Shown: in pieces, positions 19,628 through 29,120 of the stretch
How positions within the stretch are numbered: position 1 is the stretch's first letter
Layout of the letters: every line of letters begins with the position of its first letter
Assembly: GCA_030145845.1 (NCBI GenBank)
Contig: JAIXHJ010000015.1
Coordinates: forward strand, 1 to 64,000
Reading direction: 5' to 3'
DNA length: 64,000 nt
DNA from: Pseudomonadota bacterium
GTDB lineage: Bacteria > Pseudomonadota > Gammaproteobacteria > Pseudomonadales > Oceanobacteraceae
The notes under the pieces: model-generated
What the model saw: the letters and a program-made list of their open reading frames with translations, nothing else
What the model was told of the DNA's origin: nothing
The model's database searches: none
Translations under genes and position numbers: made by a program

Positions 19628-20467
19628 TTACTGCAGGGTGTCAGCCCGGTCTTCCAGCAGGTTGAGGTAATCGTATTCCATAATGCCGAGCGCCTCGAAA
19701 CAGTCATCCCGCACCCGCCCCCAGTCGGTCAGGTCGGCACCGCGGCGGATCTGGTTGACCATGTTGTCAGCCATTTTCAGTGTCGCCCAGGGCAGAGCCA
19801 CCTCATCGTTCATATTGCGGACGAGGAAGTCTTCTTCGTGGTGGGTCAGCACCACGCGGCAGATGTCCGCTGGCAGCGACCAGCTGCTGGCAATAAAGTA
19901 ACCGACCTGTGCGTGATTGCACTGATAGCGCTCATCCTCATAGCTGACCGGATTACGCTCATAATCGCTGTTGGCCTGCTGCAGGGTGGCACGGTAGTCC
20001 TCAAAACGCTGGCTCATGGCGGCAATGCCGCAGTCATGGAACAGGCCCGCGGCATACAGATTTTCTGCCGGCACCTTGTCTTTGATACCACGACCGATAA
20101 AGACCATGGTGTCGGCCACCATGCCGGAGTTATCCCACAGACGCTCAAACGAAATGGACGCAGTGGCGGTAAAACTGTTGCGCAGCATCAGCGCCGTCAC
20201 CAGTGTGCCGACCGCACGCTGACCAAGCAGCATCACCGCCTGCGGAATATCGCTGATGGTACGGCTCATGCCGTAAACCGGGGCATTGATGGTCTTCAGA
20301 ATGGCCGATGACAGGCCGATGTCTCCGGCAATCAGATTGGCCAGCTGCTGGATATCCGCTTCCGGATCATCAATCAGGTTCTGGATATCAATCAGGGCCT
20401 GTGGCCGGGCGGGAACGTTAAAACCGTGGGAAATCTGCTCAATGAGCTCCGGGCTGAGAGAAATCAT
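19628..20467 (-). CDS. HDOD domain signalling protein
   Basis: A 279-residue soluble protein consisting of one HDOD domain (about residues 10-210), a relative of HD phosphohydrolases found in bacterial signalling proteins. It has the family pattern LIAGDIGLSSAILKTINAPVYG and IPQAVMLLGQRAV, and it keeps an HD pair (AGLFHDCG) and a later His (NHAQVG, TH-HEED) that many HDOD proteins lack. Whether it is a phosphodiesterase or purely a binding module is not known. It stands alone between glmU and znuA on the minus strand, with gaps of 82 and 119 bp. Confidence 0.88.
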   Translation of the reverse strand: MISLSPELIEQISHGFNVPARPQALIDIQNLIDDPEADIQQLANLIAGDIGLSSAILKTINAPVYGMSRTISDIPQAVMLLGQRAVGTLVTALMLRNSFTATASISFERLWDNSGMVADTMVFIGRGIKDKVPAENLYAAGLFHDCGIAAMSQRFEDYRATLQQANSDYERNPVSYEDERYQCNHAQVGYFIASSWSLPADICRVVLTHHEEDFLVRNMNDEVALPWATLKMADNMVNQIRRGADLTDWGRVRDDCFEALGIMEYDYLNLLEDRADTLQ

Positions 20468-20586
20468 GGGTACTCACTACAACGCAACAAAAAAAGAGGG
20501 TTGTAATGAGTGTAGCCACAGGGAATGGAAAATGGCGCCATTTGTGTCCCTTTGTCAGGGATTTCCTGCGCCGGATCAGTTTTTAT

Positions 20587-21495
20587 TCAGTCGCCCAGAC
20601 ACTCGCTGAAACGACGGGTCAGATCCTGCATGTAATTCACATAGCCCTGCGGCTCAATGGCAATATTGGCCGCCATCGGGTCCAGCTCACCGCGGTTGAT
20701 ATCCAGACCACGCAGCAGCGAATCGACCACCGCCGGGGAAAATTCCGGCTCGGTGAACACGCACACGACTTCGCCCTGCAGCAGCTGTTCACGCATATGC
20801 TGCAGGGTCTTCAGGCCCGGTTTCTGTTCCGGTGACACGGTAAAGGCGCCGACCTGATTCAGCCCCATCAGCTCAACCCAGCGGTCATAGGCCCGGTGAA
20901 AAACAAAGAATCCGCGATCGCGGTACGGCTCCAGCTGCGAGCGGCTGAGTTCAATCTGCTGCTGCATGGCGGTGGCAAATTCACCGCTGCTGACCCCCAG
21001 TGCGGCAGCCAGCCGGGCCTGGGCATCAATCATCTGTAACGGCGACAGCCACCAGTGCGGATCATGATGACCATGGTCGTGGCCATCATCGTCCCCCTCT
21101 TCGGCGTCGTGACCAGTTGCGGCATGGGCGTCGTGTTCATGCTCTTCGTGCTCATGTCCGGCGTGCTCATGCCCGTCTTCAGGCGTAACTGAGACATCCA
21201 GCCAGGTTTTGTCCGGCCAGCGTTCTGTGAAGGCTGCCAGATACGGCTCGGCATCCGGCCCGTTCCAGAAGATGATATCGGCATCGCGGATACGCCCCAC
21301 ATCCGACGGCCGCAGCGAGAAATCATGCGGCGTCATCCCCATCGGTACCAGCACCGACAGATCGTCTGCCGGCGTCACCGACGCCGCTACCAGCGCCAGC
21401 GGATGCACACTGGCGAGAACTTTCGGTCCGGCTGCAGCAACGGAACTGAGAGCAGCCGCAACAGCAAACAACAGCGTCAGGGAGAGGTTTTTCAT
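20587..21495 (-). CDS. znuA: Zinc ABC transporter periplasmic binding protein ZnuA
   Basis: ZnuA captures Zn2+ in the periplasm for the ZnuBC importer encoded divergently. The 302-residue precursor has a signal peptide (LLFAVAAALSSVAAA), the cluster 9 metal-binding fold with PHDFSLRPSD, and a large His/Asp/Glu-rich loop (about residues 108-145, repeats of GHEHEEHEH and HDHGHHDPHWW) typical of zinc- rather than manganese-specific proteins. HRAYDRWVE and FTEPEFSPAVVDSLL mark the second lobe. The gene faces away from zur across a 117-bp region holding a Zur-box-like site. Confidence 0.96.
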   Translation of the reverse strand: MKNLSLTLLFAVAAALSSVAAAGPKVLASVHPLALVAASVTPADDLSVLVPMGMTPHDFSLRPSDVGRIRDADIIFWNGPDAEPYLAAFTERWPDKTWLDVSVTPEDGHEHAGHEHEEHEHDAHAATGHDAEEGDDDGHDHGHHDPHWWLSPLQMIDAQARLAAALGVSSGEFATAMQQQIELSRSQLEPYRDRGFFVFHRAYDRWVELMGLNQVGAFTVSPEQKPGLKTLQHMREQLLQGEVVCVFTEPEFSPAVVDSLLRGLDINRGELDPMAANIAIEPQGYVNYMQDLTRRFSECLGD

Positions 21496-21526
21496 GATGG
21501 GGAATCCGGTGTGCTTACATCAGAAT

Positions 21527-21539
21527 GTAATATTATAAC
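21527..21539. promoter_or_regulatory. Zur-box-like operator between znuA and zur
   Basis: GTAATATTATAAC differs at one position from the symmetric core GTTATA-N-TATAAC of the gammaproteobacterial Zur box. It lies 32 bp upstream of znuA and its minus-strand reading contains TATAAT, a possible znuA -10 element, so bound Zur would block znuA. Confidence 0.7.
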
Positions 21540-21612
21540 CTAAACTGTCTTTGCGCGTCCCTTATAATCTCCCGCATAATGGCAGGCGTTCAGCCCCGGA
21601 TAAGGCCAGCCC

Positions 21613-22089
21613 ATGACCCAGAACGTCTACAAAAGCCATGATCATCATGCCTGCATTGACAGTGCGGTGGCGGAAGCGCGTCGTCTGTGCGACGAAAAAG
21701 GCGTCCGTCTGACCCCGGTGCGTCAGCGCGTGCTGGAACTGGTGTGGGACAATCACAAGCCGGTCGGTGCCTACGATCTGCTGCCGAAACTGGCGGAAGA
21801 AGGTTTCAATTCTGCACCGCCGACCGTGTACCGGGCACTGGATTTTCTGCTCGACCTGGGGCTGGTGCACCGCATCAACTCCCTCAACGCCTTTATCGGC
21901 TGTAACCATCCGGGTCACAGTCACCCGACCTGTTTCTTCGTCTGCCGTGAATGCGGTATGGCACAGGAACTGGATGCCACGCCACTGAACGAAATCGCCC
22001 GTCAGGCTGAGCAGCAGCTCGGCGTGCGGGTGGAGCAACAGATGACCGAACTGATGGGACTCTGCCCACGCTGCCAGAAAGCATCATGA
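21613..22089 (+). CDS. zur: Zinc uptake regulator Zur (Fur family)
   Basis: A 158-residue Fur-family repressor that shuts off zinc import genes when zinc is bound. The N-terminal winged helix (GVRLTPVRQRVLELVWD, APPTVYRALDFLLDLGLVHR) is followed by a dimerisation domain with two structural zinc Cys pairs (CREC and CPRC) and His residues (GCNHPGHSHPTCFF). The short DHHAC segment near the N-terminus is also metal-ligand-rich. It is the first gene of zur-znuC-znuB, so it is probably autoregulated through the adjacent operator. A TATAAT at 21563-21568 is a plausible -10 element. Context separates it from Fur. Confidence 0.94.
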   Translation: MTQNVYKSHDHHACIDSAVAEARRLCDEKGVRLTPVRQRVLELVWDNHKPVGAYDLLPKLAEEGFNSAPPTVYRALDFLLDLGLVHRINSLNAFIGCNHPGHSHPTCFFVCRECGMAQELDATPLNEIARQAEQQLGVRVEQQMTELMGLCPRCQKAS

Positions 22090-22853
22090 CCACCGACCAG
22101 CCTCTGATCCGCGCCAGTCACCTCAACCTGACGCGGCAGCATAAAACCGTCCTCAGCGACATCAGCCTGAATATCGTCCGTGGCGAGATCGTTACCCTGA
22201 TCGGACCCAACGGCTGTGGCAAATCCACACTGATCAAAGTCCTGCTCGGGCTGGTTGACGCCGATTCCGGTGACATCCGGCGCCAGCGCGGGCTGCGCAT
22301 CGGCTATATGCCGCAGCGCCTGAGTCTCGACCAGCGTATGCCTCTGACCGTTACCGGCTTCCTCAGTCTGACGCGGCACGCCACCGGCACCGACATTGAT
22401 TACTGGCTCAAACGGCTGAATATCAGCACGCTGGCACCGCTGTCGGTACACGATCTGTCCGGCGGCGAATGGCAGCGGGTGCTGCTGGTACGGGCACTGC
22501 TGATGAAACCCGATATCCTGGTACTCGACGAACCGGTTCAGGGCGTCGACGTGCAGGGGCAGATGGAGCTCTACCAGCTGATTCCGCAGCTGCGCGATGA
22601 ACTCAACTGCGCCGTGCTGATGGTTTCCCACGACCTGCATCTGGTGATGGCGGCCACAGATGAAGTCATCTGCCTTAACGGTCACGTCTGCTGTTCCGGC
22701 CACCCGGATCAGGTGTCCGTCGACCCCGCCTATCTGCAGCTGTTCGGTAACCGCGCCCAGCCACCACTGATTGCCCATTACACCCATCACCACGATCACA
22801 GCCACTGTGATCATGACCAGCATCTGCACAGCGGAGAACAACAGCATGACTGA
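22086..22853 (+). CDS. znuC: Zinc ABC transporter ATP-binding protein ZnuC
   Basis: The ATPase that powers zinc import with ZnuB and ZnuA, on the cytoplasmic face of the inner membrane. The 255-residue protein shows Walker A (GPNGCGKST), the Q-loop region (GYMPQRLSLD), the ABC signature LSGGEWQR, Walker B (ILVLDEP) and the H-loop (SHDLH). Its last 25 residues form a His-rich tail (HYTHHHDHSHCDHDQH), a probable zinc-binding extension. The start overlaps the zur stop by four bases, and its 3' end overlaps znuB by eight. Confidence 0.96.
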   Translation: MTTDQPLIRASHLNLTRQHKTVLSDISLNIVRGEIVTLIGPNGCGKSTLIKVLLGLVDADSGDIRRQRGLRIGYMPQRLSLDQRMPLTVTGFLSLTRHATGTDIDYWLKRLNISTLAPLSVHDLSGGEWQRVLLVRALLMKPDILVLDEPVQGVDVQGQMELYQLIPQLRDELNCAVLMVSHDLHLVMAATDEVICLNGHVCCSGHPDQVSVDPAYLQLFGNRAQPPLIAHYTHHHDHSHCDHDQHLHSGEQQHD

Positions 22854-23649
22854 TATCTGGTGGATCATGCCGTTGCTGGCCGGCGTGCTGCTGGCCATGA
22901 TCAGTGGCCCGCTGGGCAGCTTTGTGGTGTGGCGGCGGATGGCGTTTTTCGGTGACACCCTGGCTCACGGCGCCCTGCTCGGCATTACCTTCGGCGTGCT
23001 GACCGACATCAACCTGACGCTGGCCCTGGTGGTCGGCTCACTGGTACTGGCACTGCTGCTGCTGCCGCTGGAGAAACGTTCACGCCTGTCATCCGACACC
23101 CTGCTCGGTATTGTCTCGCACAGCACACTGGCCATTGGTCTGGTGACACTCAGCCTGGCTCAGGGTATCCGCGTCGATCTGATGGGCTATCTGTTCGGCG
23201 ACCTGCTGGCCGTCAGCAGTGCCGATGTCCTGTGGATTCTGCTGGCTGTCATTGTGGTTGCCGGGCTGATGATCTGGCAGTGGCGCGGTCTGCTGGCAGC
23301 CACTGTCAGCTCGGAACTGGCGGCCATTGAGGGTTACGCCGTCGGCCGCCTGAACCTGCTGCTGATTCTGATGCTGGCCGTGATTGTCGCGCTGGCGATG
23401 AAGGTGGTCGGTATTCTGCTGGTCAGCGCCCTGCTGATTATTCCGCCCGCCGCCGCACGCAGCCTGTCGCGCTCGCCGCTGCAGATGGCACTGCTGGCCA
23501 GCGGCTGTGGTATTACCGCCGTGCTGCTCGGACTGTGGGCATCGTTTCACTGGGATACACCGGCCGGACCAAGTGTGGTGGTTGCCGCCACGCTGCTGTT
23601 TGTTCTCAGCCTCGGGGTACAGAATCTGCGCACCCGGCAGGTGGCATAA
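22846..23649 (+). CDS. znuB: Zinc ABC transporter permease ZnuB
   Basis: The membrane channel of the zinc importer, 267 residues with about seven to eight transmembrane helices (ABC-3 family). Recognisable segments are WWIMPLLAGVLLAMISGPLGSFVVWRRMAF-type N-terminus, the loop GDTLAHGALLG, and MKVVGILLVSALLIIPPAAAR. A longer frame starts at 22771, but the ATG at 22846 has a GGAG site and matches the family start, overlapping the znuC stop by eight bases. It ends the zur-znuC-znuB unit. Confidence 0.95.
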   Translation: MTDIWWIMPLLAGVLLAMISGPLGSFVVWRRMAFFGDTLAHGALLGITFGVLTDINLTLALVVGSLVLALLLLPLEKRSRLSSDTLLGIVSHSTLAIGLVTLSLAQGIRVDLMGYLFGDLLAVSSADVLWILLAVIVVAGLMIWQWRGLLAATVSSELAAIEGYAVGRLNLLLILMLAVIVALAMKVVGILLVSALLIIPPAAARSLSRSPLQMALLASGCGITAVLLGLWASFHWDTPAGPSVVVAATLLFVLSLGVQNLRTRQVA

Positions 23650-23664
23650 ACAGGAAAGGAACAG

Positions 23665-23702
23665 AAAAAAACCCGGTCGCCATTGGGGGCAAACGACCGG
23701 GT
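23665..23702 (-). terminator. Intrinsic terminator for minus-strand transcripts from engB
   Basis: Perfect 9-bp stem ACCCGGTCG/CGACCGGGT (23671-23679 and 23694-23702). On the minus strand it is followed by a run of T. Confidence 0.65.
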
Positions 23703-23816
23703 TAACTTCGGATCATTGGGGAAGTACCGAAGAAAAAGAACAACCAGAAAAAACCTGCCGGCAGTACTGCACAGCCACCGGCTACCTGAGAAGTATTGGT
23801 TTAAATATAGACAATC

Positions 23817-23849
23817 ACCCGGTATCTGCAGCGCAGAAACCGGGTTTTT
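23817..23849 (+). terminator. Intrinsic terminator on the plus strand, after znuB
   Basis: Stem ACCCGGT/ACCGGGT (23817-23823 and 23839-23845) followed by TTTT. It would end znuB transcripts or a small RNA from the same gap. Confidence 0.65.
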
Positions 23850-23914
23850 GGTTGAAATTTTCTATTGGGAAGGATTTTCTGATATTCAGAAGAAATCAGA
23901 AAACGCGCAGCGGT

Positions 23915-24574
23915 TCAGTCTTCCGCCGCCGGAGGCACTTCATCGTCAGGCAGCGCTTCGTCTGCCGGCACCAGCCAGCCATCCAGCTGTTTACGCAGCA
24001 CATCAATGCCTTCGCCATTCAGCGAAGAGAAGGTCTGCACTGTGACCAGATCGCCGAGGTGAGCCACGGCTTTTTTCACCTGCAGCAACGCACTCTTGGC
24101 CGGCCCGCGCTTCAGCTTGTCGGCCTTGGTGAGCAGAATGTGCAGCGGCATCTGCGAGTCCTGCGCCCAGCTGATCATGGCGGTATCGAATTCTTTCAGA
24201 GGATGGCGGATATCCATCAGCAGCACCAGCCCGACCAGGGCATCGCGCTTCTCCAGATAATTGCCGAGTTCTTTCTGCCACTCGTTCTTCACCGCCACCG
24301 GCACTTTGGCGAAGCCATAGCCGGGCAGATCGACCAGCGCCAGCGGCCTGTCGCCGATGCGGAAATAGTTAATTAACTGAGTCCGGCCCGGCGTTTTACT
24401 GGTACGGGCGAGTTTTTTATTGCCGGTCAGACGGTTCAGTGCACTGGACTTACCGGCGTTGGAACGCCCGGCAAATGCCACCTCACGGACAATTTCCGTC
24501 GGGCACTGGCTGAGTTTGGCAGCACTCTTAACGAACTGAGTGTTGGTATAGGTCAATGATTCCTGAGCTATCAT
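23915..24574 (-). CDS. engB: Ribosome biogenesis GTP-binding protein EngB (YihA)
   Basis: An essential circularly related TrmE-Era-EngA-type GTPase needed for assembly of the large ribosomal subunit. The 219-residue protein carries G1 (GRSNAGKSS), G2 region ([14 protein letters not shown]), G3 ([10 protein letters not shown]) and G4 (TKAD), all in normal positions, plus an acidic C-terminal tail. It is divergent from the cytochrome c genes and convergent with znuB. In Pseudomonas the same order (engB, cytochromes c, dsbA, nuclease, GGDEF protein) is found. Confidence 0.96.
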   Translation of the reverse strand: MIAQESLTYTNTQFVKSAAKLSQCPTEIVREVAFAGRSNAGKSSALNRLTGNKKLARTSKTPGRTQLINYFRIGDRPLALVDLPGYGFAKVPVAVKNEWQKELGNYLEKRDALVGLVLLMDIRHPLKEFDTAMISWAQDSQMPLHILLTKADKLKRGPAKSALLQVKKAVAHLGDLVTVQTFSSLNGEGIDVLRKQLDGWLVPADEALPDDEVPPAAED

Positions 24575-24586
24575 GGGGTAAACGTA

Positions 24587-24616
24587 ATGACCGTCCGGAA
24601 ATTAATGTTATATAAT
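24587..24616 (+). promoter_or_regulatory. Sigma-70-type promoter for the cytochrome c5 gene
   Basis: ATGACC, 18-bp spacer, TATAAT. The -10 box is a perfect match and lies 104 bp upstream of the ATG. Confidence 0.5.
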
Positions 24617-24719
24617 GCTGGGCCTTTGGATGACGCACCCATCATATCACAGGGCGGTGGCTCCGGGGCTAAGCGTTTTAAACCCTCATAAAACACTTAA
24701 TAAAGAGAGAGTATCGCCG

Positions 24720-25019
24720 ATGAAAAAACTGGTTGTGATGGCTGCCCTGACTGCAGCAGCAATGAGTGCCAATGTTCAGGCTTTTGATGTCGCCGCGAAA
24801 TATCAGCAGACCTGTAATGCCTGCCACGCCATGGCGGTTGCCGGTGCACCGAAATCCTTCGACAAAGCTGCCTGGGAGCCTCGTCTGGCCAAAGGTATGG
24901 ATGCACTGGTTGCCAGCGTCACCAACGGTCTGAATGCCATGCCGCCACGCGGTCTGTGCATGGACTGCACCGCTGAGCAGTACAAAGAACTGATCACTTA
25001 CATGTCGACCCCGAAATAA
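24720..25019 (+). CDS. Cytochrome c5
   Basis: A small periplasmic monohaem electron carrier, 99 residues including a signal peptide (MKKLVVMAALTAAAMSANVQA). It binds haem through CNACH (residues 32-36), has the GAPKSFDKAAWEPRLAKGMD segment, a Met ligand region (GLNAMPPRG), and the extra Cys pair CMDC that forms the disulphide typical of cytochromes c5. The longer frame from 24615 would put 35 extra residues ahead of the signal peptide, so ATG 24720 is chosen. It is followed by the dihaem cytochrome c4 gene after 43 bp; both probably donate electrons to terminal oxidases. Confidence 0.93.
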   Translation: MKKLVVMAALTAAAMSANVQAFDVAAKYQQTCNACHAMAVAGAPKSFDKAAWEPRLAKGMDALVASVTNGLNAMPPRGLCMDCTAEQYKELITYMSTPK

Positions 25020-25062
25020 GGCCGGCTGACAAGTAGAAGAACTCACATACAACCTGGACCTG

Positions 25063-25668
25063 ATGATGAAAAACCTGTTGATTAGCCTGATCGTTTCTGC
25101 CGGACTCGTGTCCGTCGCCCATGCCGGCGACGCTGAGGCCGGCAAAGCAAAATCTGCCACCTGCGCCGCCTGCCATGGTGCTGACGGTAACAGTCTGGCG
25201 CCCACCTTTCCGAAAATTGCCGGCCAGGGTGAGCGTTATCTGATCAAGCAAATCAAGGATATCCGTGATGGCGCCCGTACGGTTCCTGAAATGGCTCCTT
25301 TCGTAGCAGGCCTGAGCGACACTGACGTTGAAGATCTGGCAGCTTACTTCGCTGCCCAGGCCCCGACCGGTGGTGGCGCCAAGGAAGAACTGGTTGAACT
25401 GGGTCAGCGTATCTACCGTGGTGGTATTGCCGAGAAAGGTGTACCTGCCTGTATGGCCTGTCATGGTCCTGACGGCAAAGGTCTGGATGCAGCTAAATTC
25501 CCTCGTCTGGCCGGTCAGCACGACGCTTACACTGTGAAGCAGCTGACCAACTTCAGCATGAACCAGCGCACCAACGACGGCGACAGCCGTATGATGCGCG
25601 ATGTTGCTTACCGCCTGCACGCCACTGAAATTGAAGCCGTCGCTTCTTATATTCAGGGTCTGCGTTAA
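25063..25668 (+). CDS. cc4: Dihaem cytochrome c4
   Basis: A 201-residue periplasmic or membrane-attached dihaem cytochrome with two similar halves, each with a CXXCH site (CAACH near residue 37 and CMACH near residue 130) and matching Met ligands (EMAPFVAGLS; SRMMRDVA). The signal peptide is MMKNLLISLIVSAGLVSVAHA. It transfers electrons between the bc1 complex and cytochrome oxidases. It is probably co-transcribed with the c5 gene, and a strong terminator follows. Confidence 0.95.
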   Translation: MMKNLLISLIVSAGLVSVAHAGDAEAGKAKSATCAACHGADGNSLAPTFPKIAGQGERYLIKQIKDIRDGARTVPEMAPFVAGLSDTDVEDLAAYFAAQAPTGGGAKEELVELGQRIYRGGIAEKGVPACMACHGPDGKGLDAAKFPRLAGQHDAYTVKQLTNFSMNQRTNDGDSRMMRDVAYRLHATEIEAVASYIQGLR

Positions 25669-25681
25669 GCGCAGCAGCAGT

Positions 25682-25709
25682 AAAAAGGTGGCTCCGGCCA
25701 CCTTTTTTT
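25682..25709 (+). terminator. Intrinsic terminator after cytochrome c4
   Basis: GGTGGC/GCCACC stem (25687-25692, 25697-25702) with loop TCCG, flanking A:T pairs and seven T. Confidence 0.9.
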
Positions 25710-25834
25710 ATGTCTGTCCCACAGCAGGCACGATGTTTCCTGACATTTGAGCATTGGGCGAGCGCGAACCTTTGTGCAAGAATGCCCTCTGACTAACGAC
25801 CGTCAATCGTCCTTTAATAACAATGGAGTTCCCG

Positions 25835-26476
25835 ATGTTTGCACAGGTGAGCAAATGGATCGCAGCAACGCTGTTTATGGTTGCAGCTTCTGCCCAGGCA
25901 GCCGACTACCAGGCCGGTAAAGAATACACAGTCCTGCAGGAACCGGTGCCGGTGCTGGCAGATGGTAAAGTCCACGTTGAAGAAGCCTTCTGGTATGGCT
26001 GCCCGCACTGCTATCACCTGGAAAGCGTGCTGGGTCCATGGAAAGAAACCCTGCCTGCCGACGTTGACTTCCAGGGTGTACCGGCGATGTTCGGCCGCGC
26101 CTGGGTTGTGCACGCTCAGCTGTTCCACGTTGCCGAAGTGCTGGGGGTTGAAGCCAAAGTCCATAACGATATTTTCCGCGCTATCCACGTTGAGCGTAAG
26201 CGCCTGCTGCGCAAGGAAGATCAGCGTGACTTCCTGGTGGAAAAAGCCGGTGTCAGTGCAGAAGACTTCGACAAAGCCTATGACTCCTTCGCCGTTAAAA
26301 CCCGCATGAAACAGGGCGACCAGCGTATCCGCGACTTCAAACTCAACGGTGTTCCGGCACTGATCATTCAGGGTAAGTACGTGGTGAACTCCACCACCGC
26401 CGGCAGCCAGGAAAACATGCTGAAAGTGGCCGACTACCTGATCGCCAAAGAGCGTAAAGCCATTCAGGGCAAGTAA
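25835..26476 (+). CDS. dsbA: Thiol:disulphide interchange protein DsbA
   Basis: The periplasmic oxidase that introduces disulphide bonds into exported proteins. The 213-residue precursor (ATG 25835, GGAG six bases upstream) has a signal peptide (WIAATLFMVAASAQA), the thioredoxin-fold active site CPHC at residues 56-59 and the cis-proline loop GVPALII. The inserted helical domain is present and the length is normal. It stands just after cytochrome c4, as in Pseudomonas, where DsbA also assists cytochrome c maturation indirectly. The nuclease-family gene follows after 5 bp. Confidence 0.96.
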   Translation: MFAQVSKWIAATLFMVAASAQAADYQAGKEYTVLQEPVPVLADGKVHVEEAFWYGCPHCYHLESVLGPWKETLPADVDFQGVPAMFGRAWVVHAQLFHVAEVLGVEAKVHNDIFRAIHVERKRLLRKEDQRDFLVEKAGVSAEDFDKAYDSFAVKTRMKQGDQRIRDFKLNGVPALIIQGKYVVNSTTAGSQENMLKVADYLIAKERKAIQGK

Positions 26477-26481
26477 TCCCC

Positions 26482-27267
26482 ATGCCCGGCTTCTGTACCC
26501 TGCAGGAGTTTATCGCGGCACCCCGTGCCGCGAACGCCCTGCGTCTGCTGTCCTTCAACATGCAGGTCGGGATACAGACCTCCGCCTATCACCACTATCT
26601 GCTGCGCAGCTGGCAGCATTTACTGCCCAGTGTGAACCGCGACCTGGCTTTGTCACGCATTGCCGGACTGGTGGAACCCTTTGATATCGTCGCCCTGCAG
26701 GAAGCCGATGCCGGCAGTTTCCGCAGCCGCTATCACAATCAGGTTGAACGTATCGCCGGCGAAGCCGGCTTCCCTTACTGGTATCAGCAGGTTAACCGCA
26801 ATATCGGCGGTCTGGCGCGGCACAGTAACGGTCTGCTGACACGCCTGCAGGCACTGGATATTCAGAGCCACCCGCTGCCCGGCCTGTTACCCGGCCGTGG
26901 CCTGATGGTGCTGCGCTTCGGCAGCGGCGACAACCAGCTGGTGGTGGCCATTACCCACCTGGCCCTGGGACGGAAAACCCAGTTCAGCCAGCTGGATTTC
27001 CTCTGCGATCTGGTCGGCGACGCCCGTTATCTGGTGATCATGGGCGATCTCAATCAGGAGTCCGAAGTACTGCTGCACGACAGTCCGCTGAAAGCCCTGT
27101 CACTGCATGCGCCGAGACTGATGCCCACCTACCCCAGCTGGCAGCCGAAACGCGGCCTCGATCACATCCTGCTCAGTGATAACCTCGAACTGCTGCGCAC
27201 CGCCGCCATTAATCACCCGCATTCCGACCACCTGCCGGTGGCAGCAGAAATCCGTTTACCGGAGTAA
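26482..27267 (+). CDS. Endonuclease/exonuclease/phosphatase family protein
   Basis: A 261-residue protein of the EEP (DNase I-like) metal-dependent phosphodiesterase superfamily. Superfamily motifs are visible: SFNMQ near the N-terminus (metal-binding Asn), ALQEAD (catalytic Glu), GDLNQES (Asp/Asn), a degenerate LDHILLS and the final SDHLPVAAEI (Asp-His). The real substrate is unknown: nucleic acid, phosphoinositide-like or other phosphodiesters are possible. No signal peptide. It begins five bases after dsbA and is probably co-transcribed with it; the Pseudomonas locus has the same neighbour. Confidence 0.88.
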   Translation: MPGFCTLQEFIAAPRAANALRLLSFNMQVGIQTSAYHHYLLRSWQHLLPSVNRDLALSRIAGLVEPFDIVALQEADAGSFRSRYHNQVERIAGEAGFPYWYQQVNRNIGGLARHSNGLLTRLQALDIQSHPLPGLLPGRGLMVLRFGSGDNQLVVAITHLALGRKTQFSQLDFLCDLVGDARYLVIMGDLNQESEVLLHDSPLKALSLHAPRLMPTYPSWQPKRGLDHILLSDNLELLRTAAINHPHSDHLPVAAEIRLPE

Positions 27268-27407
27268 GGAACCCCGGCCAGGCCCGGCAAGCCTGAGCGG
27301 GCAACGGGTTATTCACAGGCTTCTTAATTTTATTAATCTGAGACACGGCAAAGTCAGGTTATTTTTCTATACTGTCAGCAGATTCATCCATCCGGAGACC
27401 ACCATTA

Positions 27408-29045
<1,638 letters not shown>

Positions 29046-29069
29046 TCACTGGCCATTGCTTGCTTTTCA

Positions 29070-29113
29070 CTTTCGTTCTGATAAATTTCCGGAAATTTTC
29101 TTTCGTTCCGAAA
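29070..29113. promoter_or_regulatory. Candidate GlmR operator repeats upstream of glmR
   Basis: CTTTCGTTC occurs at 29070-29078 and again, 30 bp on, at 29100-29108, within CTTTCGTTCCGAAA (29100-29113). TTTCG-type repeats are typical of DeoR-family operators. The last copy ends seven bases before the glmR start. Confidence 0.6.
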
Positions 29114-29120
29114 TTTAAAT

